Shown here one piece after another: positions 38,556 to 49,592 of a DNA stretch of 64,000 nucleotides (positions within the stretch are counted from its first letter, which is position 1; every line of letters begins with the position of its first letter). The stretch spans positions 25,492,693 to 25,556,692 of the forward strand of contig OV277871.1 of NCBI GenBank assembly GCA_922989275.2, given 5' to 3'. The DNA is from Gari tellinella. Lineage: Eukaryota; Mollusca; Bivalvia; Cardiida; Psammobiidae. The notes beneath the pieces are model-generated. The model did no database searches, was not told the DNA's origin, and saw nothing but the letters and a program-made list of their open reading frames with translations. The translations under genes were made by a program, and so were the position numbers.

Positions 38556-38804
38556 TTAACTCTTTCCTCCCTGAAACATTAAATGGACAATTCCAGTTTC
38601 CATTTAAGTCTAGTCCATTTATGACTTTTAAGGGTTGTTTTTGTCAATGTTTGGCATTATGACAAACAGTGAAGACCCTGATCAGTGGGCTCCTAGGAGC
38701 CCTCTGATCTGGGTCTTTACTGTTTGCATAGGACAAGTGTACTATTCAAATGTACACTGTTTGCATAGGACGCAAATATGCGGGACTAGGGTTCAAAGGG
38801 TTAA
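38556..38804. mobile_element. Family C MITE, reverse orientation
   Basis: TTAACTCTTTCCTCCCTGAA to GGGTTCAAAGGGTTAA; hairpin apex GGGCTCCTAGGAGCCC. It shares the right TTAA with the next A element. Confidence 0.85.
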
Positions 38805-39057
38805 CCCATTACCCAATAGCCTGTTTCAAGTATTGAAGACAGGAGACCACTTCAATCAGATTGAAAGTAAAGCAGAATGTGCCTGCAATTAAGGCACATT
38901 CTGCTTTACTTTCAGCCTGCTTTAAGGTACCATGTACTAGGATATAGAAAATAGTTCTTTTGGTACATGTTCATTATTTGATAAATTGGAAAAGAAATTT
39001 AGTGGGGAAAATAAATTCAAATCGGTAAATAGTGTTTCTTTTATGGGAAAGGGTTAA
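38801..39057. mobile_element. Family A MITE abutting a C element
   Basis: TTAACCCATTACCCAATAGC to TGGGAAAGGGTTAA. The apex has grown: GTGCCTGCAATTAAGGCAC. Confidence 0.85.
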
Positions 39058-39257
39058 GACTGGAATTTCATGAATTTCTGCCAGTACGTGCCAAGATAAT
39101 TTTGATCTTTGAAACTTAAACAATTTAAAACAAATAGTATTTATCAAGATAGTAACTACTTCAGAAACAATTCATTTCAATCAGGAACCTAATAATAGTT
39201 ACTGCCTTATACTTTACTTTCAGCTCAATGCTTTATTCCATTACACCCATAAGTACA

Positions 39258-39500
39258 TTTAACCCATTACTCCATTAGTATCCCTATCTACACCTTCAAT
39301 TTATTCCTTCATTGAAGAAAATAATTCCCATGTACACAGTCTTATGCATCATAAGAAATAATTTCTAGATCTAAGCAGATTGGTTGCTTAAAGTAAGTTT
39401 TAAAGCATTATGCACCTTATGTACCATGTATGTTAACACCATAAGAAATATTTTTATATTCTAGCATTCTGCTTTACTCTCAACCGTGTTGGTGTAATGG
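39258..39500. mobile_element. Decayed family A sequence
   Basis: TTAACCCATTACTCCATTAG and CCTTCATTGAAGAAAATAAT fit the A left arm; the palindrome is mostly lost, with only AGCATTCTGCTTTACTCTCA left. Confidence 0.5.
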
Positions 39501-40142
39501 TGTATTCTCGCTTTTTAGGGGTGCTAGACCACATTTTGTTACTATAAATAGCAGTGCGGCAAACCTTGTCTGGTACGGTATCCTTCCGCCCGATTGGCTA
39601 AAAGCAAGGGAAAGGGACGTTACTCTTACAGAAATACCCTAAAACTTAAATGGAGCACAAACTACTTTTATAGAGTGAAATGAACCGATAATTTTACAAT
39701 AGACTCTACAGTTGTCTGTGGCTTTCGACAATTCAATGATCCGATGTTTAAACCATACTTTATGTTGTTGTTGTTGATTGTTTCACATGATCGAGTAAAC
39801 GCGTAATGTCACGTTCTATATGACGTCGTTGACGTCGGTTGTTGTTATGGCTTGAAAGTAGAACGCATATAAAGGAAGAAATGGACGTTTTGATAACTTT
39901 TACTATTCAAAATCGCTTGGATTCAATAAAAACGTTTGTATTTCTGAGTTGTGATCTAAAATGGGACATGTTTTCTTCTTAAAACGTGTGTACAAATAAA
40001 TGTTAAAGCCAAGCTGAAATAGCGCGACTTTTAAACAGCTGTTTGTTGCTATTGGATATGGAATGTGTGATTCGGATAAAAAGTAGGTCTTTACAATTCC
40101 TTTAATTAACTCATTTTAGCGGTAATTTTAAGCGAGAAAAAT

Positions 40143-40285
40143 AATCAAGCACGGCTTCTGGTCAAGACGGACGAGTCTAGACCCTCGGTTTGTCTGTTGG
40201 AATCTTGCTAAAGCTCGATTCCGACTGGGAACAGACAAACCTCGGGTCTAGACTCGTCCGTCTTGACCAGAAGCCGTGCTTGATT
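40143..40285. repeat. Near-perfect inverted repeat, ~55-bp arms
   Basis: AATCAAGCACGGCTTCTGGT opens the left arm and its exact complement closes the right. Only an adjacent TC/GA mismatch is seen across the arms (to GGTTTGTCTGTT). The ~31-bp loop contains GGAATC..GATTCC. Not related to the other hairpins here. Confidence 0.88.
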
Positions 40286-40476
40286 CTATTAATGTGCTAG
40301 GCAGCAACCTGTATTAATTGTCTATCTTAAATATTGAGCTAATCATTTTCGCCAGAAAGGCATTGCCACCATTCACCAATTTATTTATGAAAAACAACTG
40401 ACTGTGCATGATGACTTCAATCTGTTTACCTTTGGGGCAAAAAGGATACTAAGACATTCTGCTTTACTTACAGCCT

Positions 40477-40689
40477 GCTTTAATCCATTACCCAACCAAT
40501 AGCCTGGTTCTTAAGTTTTGATGACACAGATGGCCACTTAAATCAAGTTGAAAGTAAAGCGGAATGCGCCTTAAGGCAGATTCTGCTTTACATTCAGCCT
40601 ACTTTAAGCTAATATCTGCTAAATAACATGTTATGACTGTATAAAGTGGAATTGTTTCCTTCAGTGGAGAAAAAAATGAATGCTCTTAA
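40477..40689. mobile_element. Family A MITE, diverged
   Basis: TCCATTACCCAACCAATAGC.., stem AATCAAGTTGAAAGTAAAGC, several stem mismatches; right end joins the following B element at TTAA. Confidence 0.65.
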
Positions 40690-40885
40690 CCCATTTCATG
40701 CGGGATACACTTTTAGGTGTATATACCTCTAGGCAAACAATTTTGATCTCAGATCAAAACTGTTTGCAGCTAGTTCAGTATTCTATCAGAAACTGCTAAA
40801 ATCTTTTGCAAATATTTGAGTTATACCCACTGCAGACGACATTTTAAAATGGCCGCCAAATAATACCCAGCATGCAATGGGTTAA
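40686..40885. mobile_element. Family B-like MITE, TTAA-flanked
   Basis: TTAACCCATTTCATGCGGGA to AGCATGCAATGGGTTAA. Short hairpin AAACAATTTTGATC / GATCAAAACTGTTT. Confidence 0.75.
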
Positions 40886-41453
40886 GAAGGGGGAAAGAGT
40901 TAAGTGGTCACCTATCTTCAATACTAGAAACATGCTATTGGGTTACATGGGTTCGACAGCCACCTGTTGTTAGCAATAGCACTGAGATGTTAGTAAACAG
41001 AGGTTTGACATGTTTGAATGGGTGAACAATGTTTGTACATGTAAATGGTTGTTAACTATTTCCTGACTCTCAAGGAGTCAATATACGTGCCAATACATCA
41101 TTCATCTACTGTGATTATTCCTGCTTGAGGAATGGCTTCCCTCTAGAGATTAGTTTGTTCATGCTACAATGTAGACGCCCTTTATTGCCAGTATATTGGG
41201 CAAAGATTAATGTGTTACGCTGTTTTCTATGGGATTAGATCAGATTGGACGAGAGCCACTGATGAATAAAAAATCCCAGCAACACAACTGATCTTTCTTG
41301 GACTACAAAAGAAAATCATGTCTGTTTTGGCTATTATGTCTGCTTAAAAGGAAAGTGAAATTGGTTTTTTCACGATATCAGCAAAGAATTTCATCAGTTT
41401 CTTGACTTAGAAAGGAGCAACCAGAAAAGAGCAAAAGAGGCCTTCATATATTC

Positions 41454-41702
41454 CTTAGCCAGTTGCCTCATAGATACACATTTTTTACATCTTTAAATTT
41501 TAGACACTATAGAAAATAGTTCTAATTTATACGATCATAACATATACAATAAGAAATTAATTCTTTATCCTAGCAGATGGTAGCTTAAAGCAGGCTACAA
41601 GTAAAGCAATAATGTGCCATAAAGTGCATTCTACTTTATTTTCAGCCTACTTTAAGTGGTCACCTGTCTTTAAAACTAGAAACAGGCTATGGGATAATGG
41701 GT
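41454..41702. mobile_element. Family A MITE, ends decayed
   Basis: Arms and stem recognisable (GCTTAAAGCAGGCTACAAGT; CTTTATTTTCAGCCTACTTT) with about six stem mismatches, hence an older copy. Confidence 0.7.
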
Positions 41703-41937
41703 TCGGCAGCCATTTGTGTATAAAGATATAGCATTATTATTTTCACTGTGATATGTTGACTATTATATAATGTCTGCTTAAAAGGAAAGTGAAATTGTCT
41801 TCAAAGCTAGATTATCAGCTATGGGTAATGGGAAAGAAAGGCATGAGCTTTCTGCATTACATTTTCCCTGCATTAAAGCTGTCACTTGTACTTTAGAAAA
41901 CGCGCAGCTTGTTCAAGGAATGAACACTTAACCCATC

Positions 41938-42156
41938 CCCCATAAAGACTCCTTTTTATACCTCTAATTTATTCCTGCACTGAAGAAAATATTTCCAATT
42001 TATTATTATGAAAATTTATCATCAGAATTATTTTCTATTTTCTAGTAGATGTTTGCTTAAAGCAGACTGAAAGTAAAACAGAATGCGCTTAAGGCACATC
42101 TAGCTTTAAGTGAACACCTATCTTCATTACAAGAAATTAACTATTGGGTAATGGGT
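41938..42156. mobile_element. Family A MITE, half of the stem deleted
   Basis: TTAACCCATCCCCCATAAAG, left stem AAAGCAGACTGAAAGTAAAA, apex GCGCTTAAGGCAC, then a jump to AGCTTTAAGTGAACACC. Confidence 0.7.
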
Positions 42157-42777
42157 AATACATGCCTTACTGTTCTGTCAATAGCTAAGACTGTGACCAA
42201 TATATCAGATCATACGGTATGAAAATTTGTGATTTCTCAGTTTCTTTCTTGGAGCCTTTATGCATCAGCAGTGATCTATGAAGGGGTCATAGGCACTTGA
42301 TTTATAGATACTACACTCTATAGACTTCAAAGGCTTTTAAAACTGACATTTCCATTAAGAAAATGGAACTTGTTTTATTGGTAATTTGCCTGATTTATTC
42401 TCGTCTGATGTTTAATTCATAAGGTGTTTTTATTCTATATGCTGCTTTTGCAGTATCAAAAAAGCTTATGTGGAACCTATTAGTTTAACCTTATAATACA
42501 TTAGCGCCAGATATGGAGAAAAACCTGTATTTGACTTGCATATAGTAATATTCTTATGTTTCCTCTGAGCCATAATAAATAATGTAATTACACATTAGAA
42601 TGGATTCTTTGAGGATTAAAAAAGGCAAGCAAAATAATGAATTTCGAAATTCAAGTTTGAAAATTGTTTAAAAGCAATTTATTTGATATTTCCTTAAAAG
42701 CTTAAAATTTAATTATTCCCCTCATAGAAACTTTTGGTGTTTATTTCTCTCACCTAGTCCTCATTATAAGAAAGGTA
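42157..42777. other. Non-coding, nothing recognised
   Basis: AT-rich, no exon or element end that I can support. Confidence 0.5.
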
Positions 42778-43023
42778 CAGTGGAGAATCTGTTATTCTTT
42801 CCCAATAAACGCGTTTACGCTAAAACTATTATTTGCAGTGCAAACAGTTTGGAGCCAGATCAGACGCCGGGTAACCCGGCGTCTGATCAGGCTCCAAACT
42901 GTTTGCCACCAAGATAAACATGAAATATCAGAATTGTCCAAAAGTTGTTCTTTACTACGTTTTAGTGCTTTGCGTTTGCGTACGTTTGCGTTTAAACGGG
43001 AAAGAATAACAGATTCTCCACTG
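42778..43023. mobile_element. Family U MITE copy 2, 246 bp, inverted relative to copy 1
   Basis: Exactly the same length as the copy at 32762 with about seven differences; TA on both sides. The hairpin itself (AAACAGTTTGGAGCC..GACGCCGGGT) has no difference. Confidence 0.9.
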
Positions 43024-43141
43024 TATTTATGTTTTTGCTTTCTAACCTGCATGTCAAGCTAAAAGTTATAGTAAAAATGTTCTATACATGATGGCTACTG
43101 AAAGCCAGCTAAAAGTAATTAGCAGAAAAGACCTTAGCCCA

Positions 43142-43544
43142 TTAACCCTAGCCTGTTTCTAGTATTAACCCTTTACCCCATAGAAGCGACTTTTAGCGTA
43201 TTTAATTTATTCCTCCGCTGAAGAAAATAGTTCCAGTTTATACCCTCATGAACAATTACCATAACAAATATTTTATATAGCCTAACAGATGGTAGTTTAA
43301 AGCAGGCTGAAAGTAAAGCAGAATGTGCCTTATGGCACATTCTGCTTTACTTTCAACCTGCTTTAAATGATCACCTGTCTTTAATATTATAAATAGGTTA
43401 TTGGGTAAAGGGTTAAAGATAGCTGACCAGTTAAAACAGGTTGAAAGTAAAACAGTAAAAGACTGTATAAAACTTTTTTCTTCTGAGCAGGAATAAATTT
43501 AAGGCATAAAAAAGTGTACACATATTTATGATGTAATGGGTTAA
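43142..43544. mobile_element. Family A MITE (outer), split in its left arm
   Basis: TTAACCCTAGCCTGTTTCTAG, insert at TTAA, then AGATAGCTGACCAGTTAAAA.., right end ATGTAATGGGTTAA. The right stem is lost. Confidence 0.72.
43165..43416. mobile_element. Family A MITE nested in an A element
   Basis: Reverse copy, TTAACCCTTTACCCCATAGA to TTGGGTAAAGGGTTAA, apex GTGCCTTATGGCAC. Confidence 0.88.
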
Positions 43545-43685
43545 AGGAGATTTCTGTAGTACAATGTACTTAATTGCAGCACGCTGAAGAGTACACTTGC
43601 TCTAGGAGCATTCTGATCAGGGTCAGCACTGTTTGTCAGTACATAGTAAAACAACACTAAATAGTAAAAAAAAAATTAACTAGAC

Positions 43686-43927
43686 TTAACCCTTTAACCC
43701 ATAGCCTGTTTCTAGTATTTAAGATATGTGACCTATAAAAGCAGGCTGAAAGTAAAGCAGAATGCGCCCTATGGCGCATTCTGCTTTACTTTCAGCCTGC
43801 TTTTAGTACTATCTGCTAGGATATAGAAAATATTTCTTATGGTACAGATTTATGACAGTATAAAATGGAACTATTTTCTTTGGCGGATGAATGAAATAAA
43901 AGTCGCTTCTATAAGGGAAAGGGTTAA
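43686..43927. mobile_element. Family A MITE, TTAA-flanked
   Basis: TTAACCCTTTAACCCATAGC to GGGAAAGGGTTAA; apex GCGCCCTATGGCGC. Stem nearly perfect. Confidence 0.87.
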
Positions 43928-44467
43928 TTTTAAAAGTAATAAATTTTTTCCATTTGAAGTTTCAAGGATGAAGGATTGAATGAGAAATACTGTTGGTCAA
44001 TATTTGCATTTTTATGGAAGAAAATAATAAATGAAAAACAATCAATTTTCTTGATCGTTTTTGGTATCATTTCATCAACTTGAAATTCTTTTTTTACAAA
44101 TTGTTTTCAGCTTAGATTTTATGTTTTAATAATTATAAAGCATTTCTAGTAACCGTATTTGAAATGGATCTTGATTAGATGCAGCGCTTATTCGATCATA
44201 TCACATGATCAGTATCAACAGAGGCTTGTTTTCTATGGGGATATTGATATATGTCGGAAAAGGGGAAGCACTCCATCAGGGGTCTCTAGGGACCTGGTAG
44301 GGTGTGAAGAAGGCAGAGTTAGGTGAAATGATGAAGTAGGACCATCCTTTACAAGACAGAAAAAATAATTTACCCTGCTACTCAATATTGTCTGCTTAAT
44401 GTCAAGAATATTGTACAATAAGACTTGAGTTATACCACTTGAAATGTGTATGACAATTCTTTAAATA

Positions 44468-44560
44468 GGGGTGAGCTTATTAATGCAGGACAAAAGTAAA
44501 GCAGAAAGCTCCTGAAGGAGCTTTCTGCTTTATTTTTGTTCTGCAATAAATGTGACTGCA
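44468..44560. repeat. A/P-related hairpin with no recognised ends
   Basis: TTAATGCAGGACAAAAGTAA..GCAGAAAGCTCC faces GGAGCTTTCTGCTTTATTTT..GTTCTGCAATAA. Flanks match none of the families. Confidence 0.65.
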
Positions 44561-44981
44561 ACATGTTGTAGAGAGATATCCTTTTTGGTTAAATTGTTTC
44601 AAGATTCCAAGTTTTTGACTGAAATTGATTTTAAAAAAATCGGAATTGGAGTGATAATTGATTTTGGGTTTTATAATGAAATTGAGTACCTTTGTTGTTG
44701 TTTTTTGATGTGCTATGATTTCAAACTGGGTGCGAGATTGGGAATATCAGTAAAGCGTTGGAAAACAGGGATGCGTAAAGGAAATGGTGCCTGAGTTATT
44801 GCAGAATCACCAGCGGGTGCTAATGTAAAAAGTAGCCTCAGTCGTAAAACTTTGATGGAATAATGAAAAATCAATAGAAATAGCTTTTCATATAAATGTA
44901 GTTTTTGGGGCGAACAGAATTTCTCTAAACAGATCTGTGTACGTATATGCAGTGAAAATAATGCTGCTATCTGCTATCAGT

Positions 44982-45157
44982 CAGAGCCGCAGATAAGGGG
45001 AGTATTTCAAAAATAAAATCTTAATGTTGGCATTTAACCCTATGGTACTGTCACGATTCTAATGAGTAGTTCACCATAGGATTTGGTGCTGGTATGAAGG
45101 AAAAATGTTGATTTTTTTTTTTTTTAGTTTACTCCTAGGCTCTTATCAGGGGCCCTG
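44982..45157. mobile_element. Family D MITE, core partly deleted
   Basis: CAGAGCCGCAGATAAGGGG to CTCTTATCAGGGGCCCTG; about half of the D palindrome is missing. Confidence 0.65.
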
Positions 45158-45176
45158 TATCTGCAATAACGCAATA

Positions 45177-45423
45177 TAACCCTTTCCCACATAGCATATC
45201 TCTAGTATTGAATATAGGTGTCCACTTAAAGCAGGTTGAAAGAAAAGCAGAATGCGCTTTAAGCGCATTCTGCTTTACTTTCAGCCTGCTTTAAGCTATC
45301 ATCTGCTAGAATATAGAAAATATTTCGTATAATACATATTTATGAATGTATAAATTGGAACTATTTTCTTCAGGGCAAGAATAAACTGAATGCGCTAAAA
45401 GGCGCTTCTATGGGGGAAAGGGA
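45177..45423. mobile_element. Family A MITE, young subfamily (sister of 46863)
   Basis: AACCCTTTCCCACATAGCAT.., apex GCGCTTTAAGCGC, right end GGGGGAAAGGGATAA. About 96% identical to the copy 1.7 kb downstream. Confidence 0.83.
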
Positions 45424-45814
45424 TAAACAGATTGTGGAATTGCTTTGCAAATTTGGTTTTGCTGACTACCATAGATAACGGAAAAGGCAAAACAGAGAAT
45501 TGGATCTGATTTTATTGTTTCATTGTGAGAGGTTCTGAGAGAGATGGGGACGTTCTTGATAGCAATAAAGATTGCCCCAGATACGAGCAAATAAACCCAT
45601 CTATTTCCATCCATTCCTACTACTTTATGCCTTATATAGTTATATATTTTGAAGAAGAAAAAAATGTAACAGATGAAAGTTTACTTTAAAAGAATTAAAC
45701 TTCCAGCAGGTTTAGGTAAATTCAACGCTTTTGTGGGGGTTTTGGCAGCTATTTGAATGGGCCATTTCAAACAGGATTTGCCTTTAAATGGAAATACAAG
45801 ATATATATACTGTA

Positions 45815-46012
45815 CAGTATTATAGAACCACTCTATTACAACCACTAAAAATAATATTTTTTTATAGTATAAAAGACAGGTGACAACTTAAAGCAAGGAG
45901 CTTAAAACTAAAGGAGCTTTCTGTTTTACTGTCACCTTGATTTAAGCCAATACCTGTCATAAATGACTAATAATCAACACAATTTAGTGGTCGTAATAGA
46001 GAGGTTCTACTG
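45815..46012. mobile_element. Family P MITE, core shortened
   Basis: CAGTATTATAGAACCACTCT to AGAGAGGTTCTACTG, TA outside both. The left stem is reduced (AAAGCAAGGAGCTTAAAACT) but the right stem is whole. Confidence 0.75.
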
Positions 46013-46014
46013 TA

Positions 46015-46165
46015 GTATAAAAGACAGGTGACAATTTAAAGCAGGGAGCTTAAAACTAAAGGAGCTTTCTGTTTTACTGTCACCTTCTTTAAAGCAGCCA
46101 GCTGTCTTACACACCTAATAATTCATTCAAGTTAGTGGTTGTAATAGAGAGGTCTTACTCTACTG
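46015..46165. mobile_element. Partial tandem duplicate of the preceding P element
   Basis: Begins at GTATAAAAGACAGGTGACAA without a left TIR and repeats the same shortened core, then its own right end GAGAGGTCTTACTCTACTG. The shared TAGTATAAAAGACAGG marks the duplication junction. Confidence 0.72.
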
Positions 46166-46171
46166 TATATA

Positions 46172-46375
46172 CAGTAAAACCTCTCTATTACGACCACTAA
46201 ATTGAGTTAATTAGTATATGTTTACGACAGGTGACTGCTTAAAGCACGGTGACAGTAAAACAGAAAGCTCCCATGGGAGCTTTCTGTTTTACTGTCACCT
46301 TGCTTTAAGCTGTCACCTGTCTTTTAAACATTAATAAGCCTTCGTTTTAGTGGTCGTAATAGAGAGGTTTTACTG
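46172..46375. mobile_element. Family P MITE, intact palindrome
   Basis: CAGTAAAACCTCTCTATTAC to GAGAGGTTTTACTG, TA at both ends; apex GCTCCCATGGGAGC. Third P unit in a row. Confidence 0.87.
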
Positions 46376-46599
46376 TATATCTGTCTTTACTTATCCATAC
46401 ACTGCAGACAACTCTCCTGGTGATTCCAAATCTTTTTTCCCCATTTATTGAATACCCATTTCTTGAGAGAGGATGCATTATTGCTTTACTACAAATTCTC
46501 ATTTATTACTCTGCAATTTATTGGGCATTACAAATTTATATACAATAAATCAGAGAATTTCTGAGCAGGAATTATTAATCACACCGTGCATTTAACTCT

Positions 46600-46815
46600 G
46601 TGCACCGTAGCGGCACCACAACTCACACTACCTGCAAAATGCATTAATCACCCTGTGCATTCTGCTTTTACTTTCAGCCTGCTTTAGGGTAAAATCTGCT
46701 AGGATAATAAAATATTTATTTAGGTGCATTTGATGACTGTTACAAGGGAAATTCCTTAGTGGAGGACTAAATTATAGGTATCAAGGCATAATATCTAAGG
46801 AGTAATTGGTTAAAC
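46600..46815. mobile_element. Family A right half, decayed
   Basis: CATTCTGCTTTTACTTTCAG, AAAATCTGCTAGGATAATAA and a right arm ending TAATTGGTTAA; left half absent. Confidence 0.6.
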
Positions 46816-46862
46816 ACTGAACAATTAACCTTATTTAGTGGTTGTAATACAGTGTTTTTACT

Positions 46863-47113
46863 TAACCCTTTCCCACATAGCATATCTCTAGTATTGAATA
46901 TAGGTGTCAACTTAAAGCAGGTTGAAAGTAAAGCAGAATGCGCTTTAAGCGCATTCTGCTTTACTTTCAGCCTGCTTTAAGCTATCATCTGCTAGAATAA
47001 TAGAAAATATTTTGTATTATACATATTTATGAATGTATAAATTGGAACTATTTTCTTCAGAGCAAGAATAAACTGAATGCACTAAAAGGCGCTTCTATGG
47101 GGGAAAGGGTTAA
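46863..47113. mobile_element. Family A MITE, TTAA-flanked, young
   Basis: TTAACCCTTTCCCACATAGC to GGGGAAAGGGTTAA, apex GCGCTTTAAGCGC, stem with few mismatches. Confidence 0.88.
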
Positions 47114-47322
47114 CTATATACACTTATGTACTGTGCGTAAGTTACATTCTGCTTTACTTTCAGTCTGCTTTAAGTTACCATCTGCTAGAATATAGAAAAA
47201 AATTCTTATGATGCATATAATATTATATTCATGACTGTATGAAGAGAAAATGTTTTCCTTAGTGGAGGAATAAGTTGAATAAAGGCATAAGAAAGGTGTA
47301 TTTATGATGTAATTGGTTAAAT
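47110..47322. mobile_element. Family A right half
   Basis: CATTCTGCTTTACTTTCAGT.., GGAGGAATAAGTTG, ends TGTAATTGGTTAA. Confidence 0.6.
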
Positions 47323-47398
47323 ACTGAAAAATTAACCTTATTAAGTGGTTGTAATAGAGCAATTTTGATAAACTACCGGAACACTCCTTTAACCCTTT

Positions 47399-47641
47399 AC
47401 CTAATAGCCTATATCTAGTATTGAAGATAGGTGACCACTTAAAGCAGGTTGAAAGAAAAGCAGAATGCGCCCTAAGGCGCATTCTGCTTTACTTTCAGCC
47501 TGCTTTAAGTTATCATATGCTAGAATAAAGAAAATATTTCAAATAATACATATTCATGACTGTATAAATTGGAACTATTTTCTTCAGCGGATGAATAAAC
47601 TGAATGCGCTAAAAGGCGCTTCTATGGGGGGAAAGGGTTAA
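47399..47641. mobile_element. Family A MITE, TTAA-flanked
   Basis: TTAACCCTTTACCTAATAGC to GGGGAAAGGGTTAA; apex GCGCCCTAAGGCGC. Confidence 0.87.
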
Positions 47642-47643
47642 AC

Positions 47644-47990
47644 ACTTATAATATACACAATAGCCTGTTTCTAGTTATGAAGATAGTTAACCATTTAAAG
47701 CTGGTTGAAAGTAAAGCAGACTGCGCCTAAATTACATTCTGCTTTATAGCTTTCATTCTGCTTAAAGTTACCATCTGCCAGAATATAGAAACTATTTCTT
47801 GTGGTGCATATTCACGACTGCATATAGTGGAAAAGTTTTCTTCGGTGGAGAATTAAATTAAAGGCATATCAACTTGTATCTGTGGAGTAATGGGTTAAAC
47901 TACCATCTGCTAGGTTAATTGAAAATACTTTCTTTTGGTGCATAATTATATTCATGAAAGTTCTTCAGTGGAGGAAAGAATTAACCCTTT
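47644..47990. mobile_element. Two decayed family A pieces
   Basis: ATAGCCTGTTTCTAGTTATG.. with a worn stem to GTAATGGGTTAA near 47896, then a right-arm scrap (TACCATCTGCTAGGTTAATT) to 47990. Confidence 0.55.
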
Positions 47991-48232
47991 CCCCGATAGA
48001 ATCGTCTTTTAGCGCATTTAATTTATTCCTCCACTGAAGAAAATAGTTCCAATTTATACAGTCATGAATATGTGTTATAAGAAATATTTCTTATATTCTA
48101 GAAGATGGCAGCTTAAAGCAGGCTGAAAGTAAAGCAGAATGTGCCTTAAGGCGCATTCTGCTTTACTTTCAACCTGCTTTAAGTAGTTACCTATCTTCAA
48201 TACTAGAAATATGCTATCAGGTAAAGGGTTAA
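47991..48232. mobile_element. Family A MITE, TTAA-flanked
   Basis: TTAACCCTTTCCCCGATAGA to CAGGTAAAGGGTTAA; apex GTGCCTTAAGGCGC, an intermediate with one G.T pair. Confidence 0.86.
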
Positions 48233-48944
48233 AGGTGAAGCCACGAGTGAAAATAAAACAGTCTGATGTTCACGAAATGGATTAAATTCGATCTTACACT
48301 GAAAAAAAACAGTTATTCTATTTATTTATGCTTTTAAGCCACGTTTTGAACGAAATTGTTTGAACATTGAAAGCGAAAGTACATTATTTATCCCGTGTTG
48401 AGCCCCAAGTTTTATGTCGAACACATGTGCGTGACAGTTGGCGGTACAATGACGTCACTTATTTGTTGATTTGACGTCAACGGAATTACTTCCTTACTTC
48501 CGATCTTGGATTCGTGTTCTTCCGTTGAGTGGTTCGCGACAAAACGGACTGTCGGAATTGAACGATAAGACAGGATTGACTACGATTCTTGGGGAGCTCT
48601 ACGGGGAAAACTCATAAAAGAAGCACGAGCGACGATAATCCCACTGCTTGAAGCAGTGGATTACCAAGTGATAATCCACTGCTTTTTCACGGTAATCCAT
48701 CGAAAAGCATAAATAATATGGAGTAATTGGTTAATTTGAGTAATTTGTTTGAGAGATGCAATATAAAGTTGTCTTTAGCCGTTTCATACAGTTTGAACAA
48801 TGATAAGACCCCCAAGATAATCTGTAACTACTATAATCCAAACTGTTTGTCAATTAGATCATCTACTTGATTGTGTATCTGCAATACAGACATTTTTAGA
48901 ATGAAAAGATGACATTTTTAACAGACATGCTTTATTCACCAAAT
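48233..48944. other. Non-coding; small ACTGCTT hairpins
   Basis: No gene recognised. ATCCCACTGCTTGAAGCAGTGGAT (read in pieces at ~48638-48662) is a short perfect palindrome, with ATAATCCACTGCTTTTTCAC again beside it. A B-like word pair (ACAGTTTGAACAATG / ATCCAAACTGTTTGTC) lies at 48788-48850. Confidence 0.5.
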
Positions 48945-49124
48945 GTGTTATCTCTTCAGGTGCATTCTGCTTTACTTTCAGCCTGCTTTAAGCTGCAATT
49001 TACTAAGATACAGAAACTTTTTCTTATGGTATATTTTCATGACTGAATTGGAACTATTAATTGTTTTCTGTGGAGGAATAAATTAAGGGCGAAAAAAGGC
49101 ATATTTATGGAGTAATGGGTTAAA
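48945..49124. mobile_element. Family A right half
   Basis: GGTGCATTCTGCTTTACTTT to GAGTAATGGGTTAA; left half missing. Confidence 0.62.
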
Positions 49125-49335
49125 CTCATTGTTTCTTCCAGTAAAACTGAATTTGTTTTGGATGAAAGGTTTATTGCTCTTAAGAAAATCAATGCCTAGC
49201 TTCCGTTGCACATTAAAATCTTGTTTATGTGTTGATATTGTAAATGATTGCTTGCACTTGTGCTTGATGTAACACTTTAGAACTTCATTTACCCTTGTCT
49301 TCATAGCCATTGGCGCAAATTGAAGTTTATCCAAC

Positions 49336-49592
49336 TTAAACCCATTACCTCATAAATATGTGTTTTAACACCTTTAATTTATTCGTCCTTTGAAGAAAAT
49401 AGTTCAAATTCATATAGTCATGAATATGGACCATATTAAGAAATATTTCCTTTATCCTGGTAGATAATACCTTAAAGCAGGCTGAAAGTAAAGCAGTATG
49501 TGCCTTAAGGCACATTCTGCTTTACTTTCAACCTGTTTTAACGTGGTCACCTATCTTCAAAACTAGAAACAGACTATGGGGTAATGGGTTAA
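49336..49592. mobile_element. Family A MITE, TTAA-flanked
   Basis: TTAAACCCATTACCTCATAA to GGGGTAATGGGTTAA; apex GTGCCTTAAGGCAC; stem nearly perfect. Confidence 0.86.
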
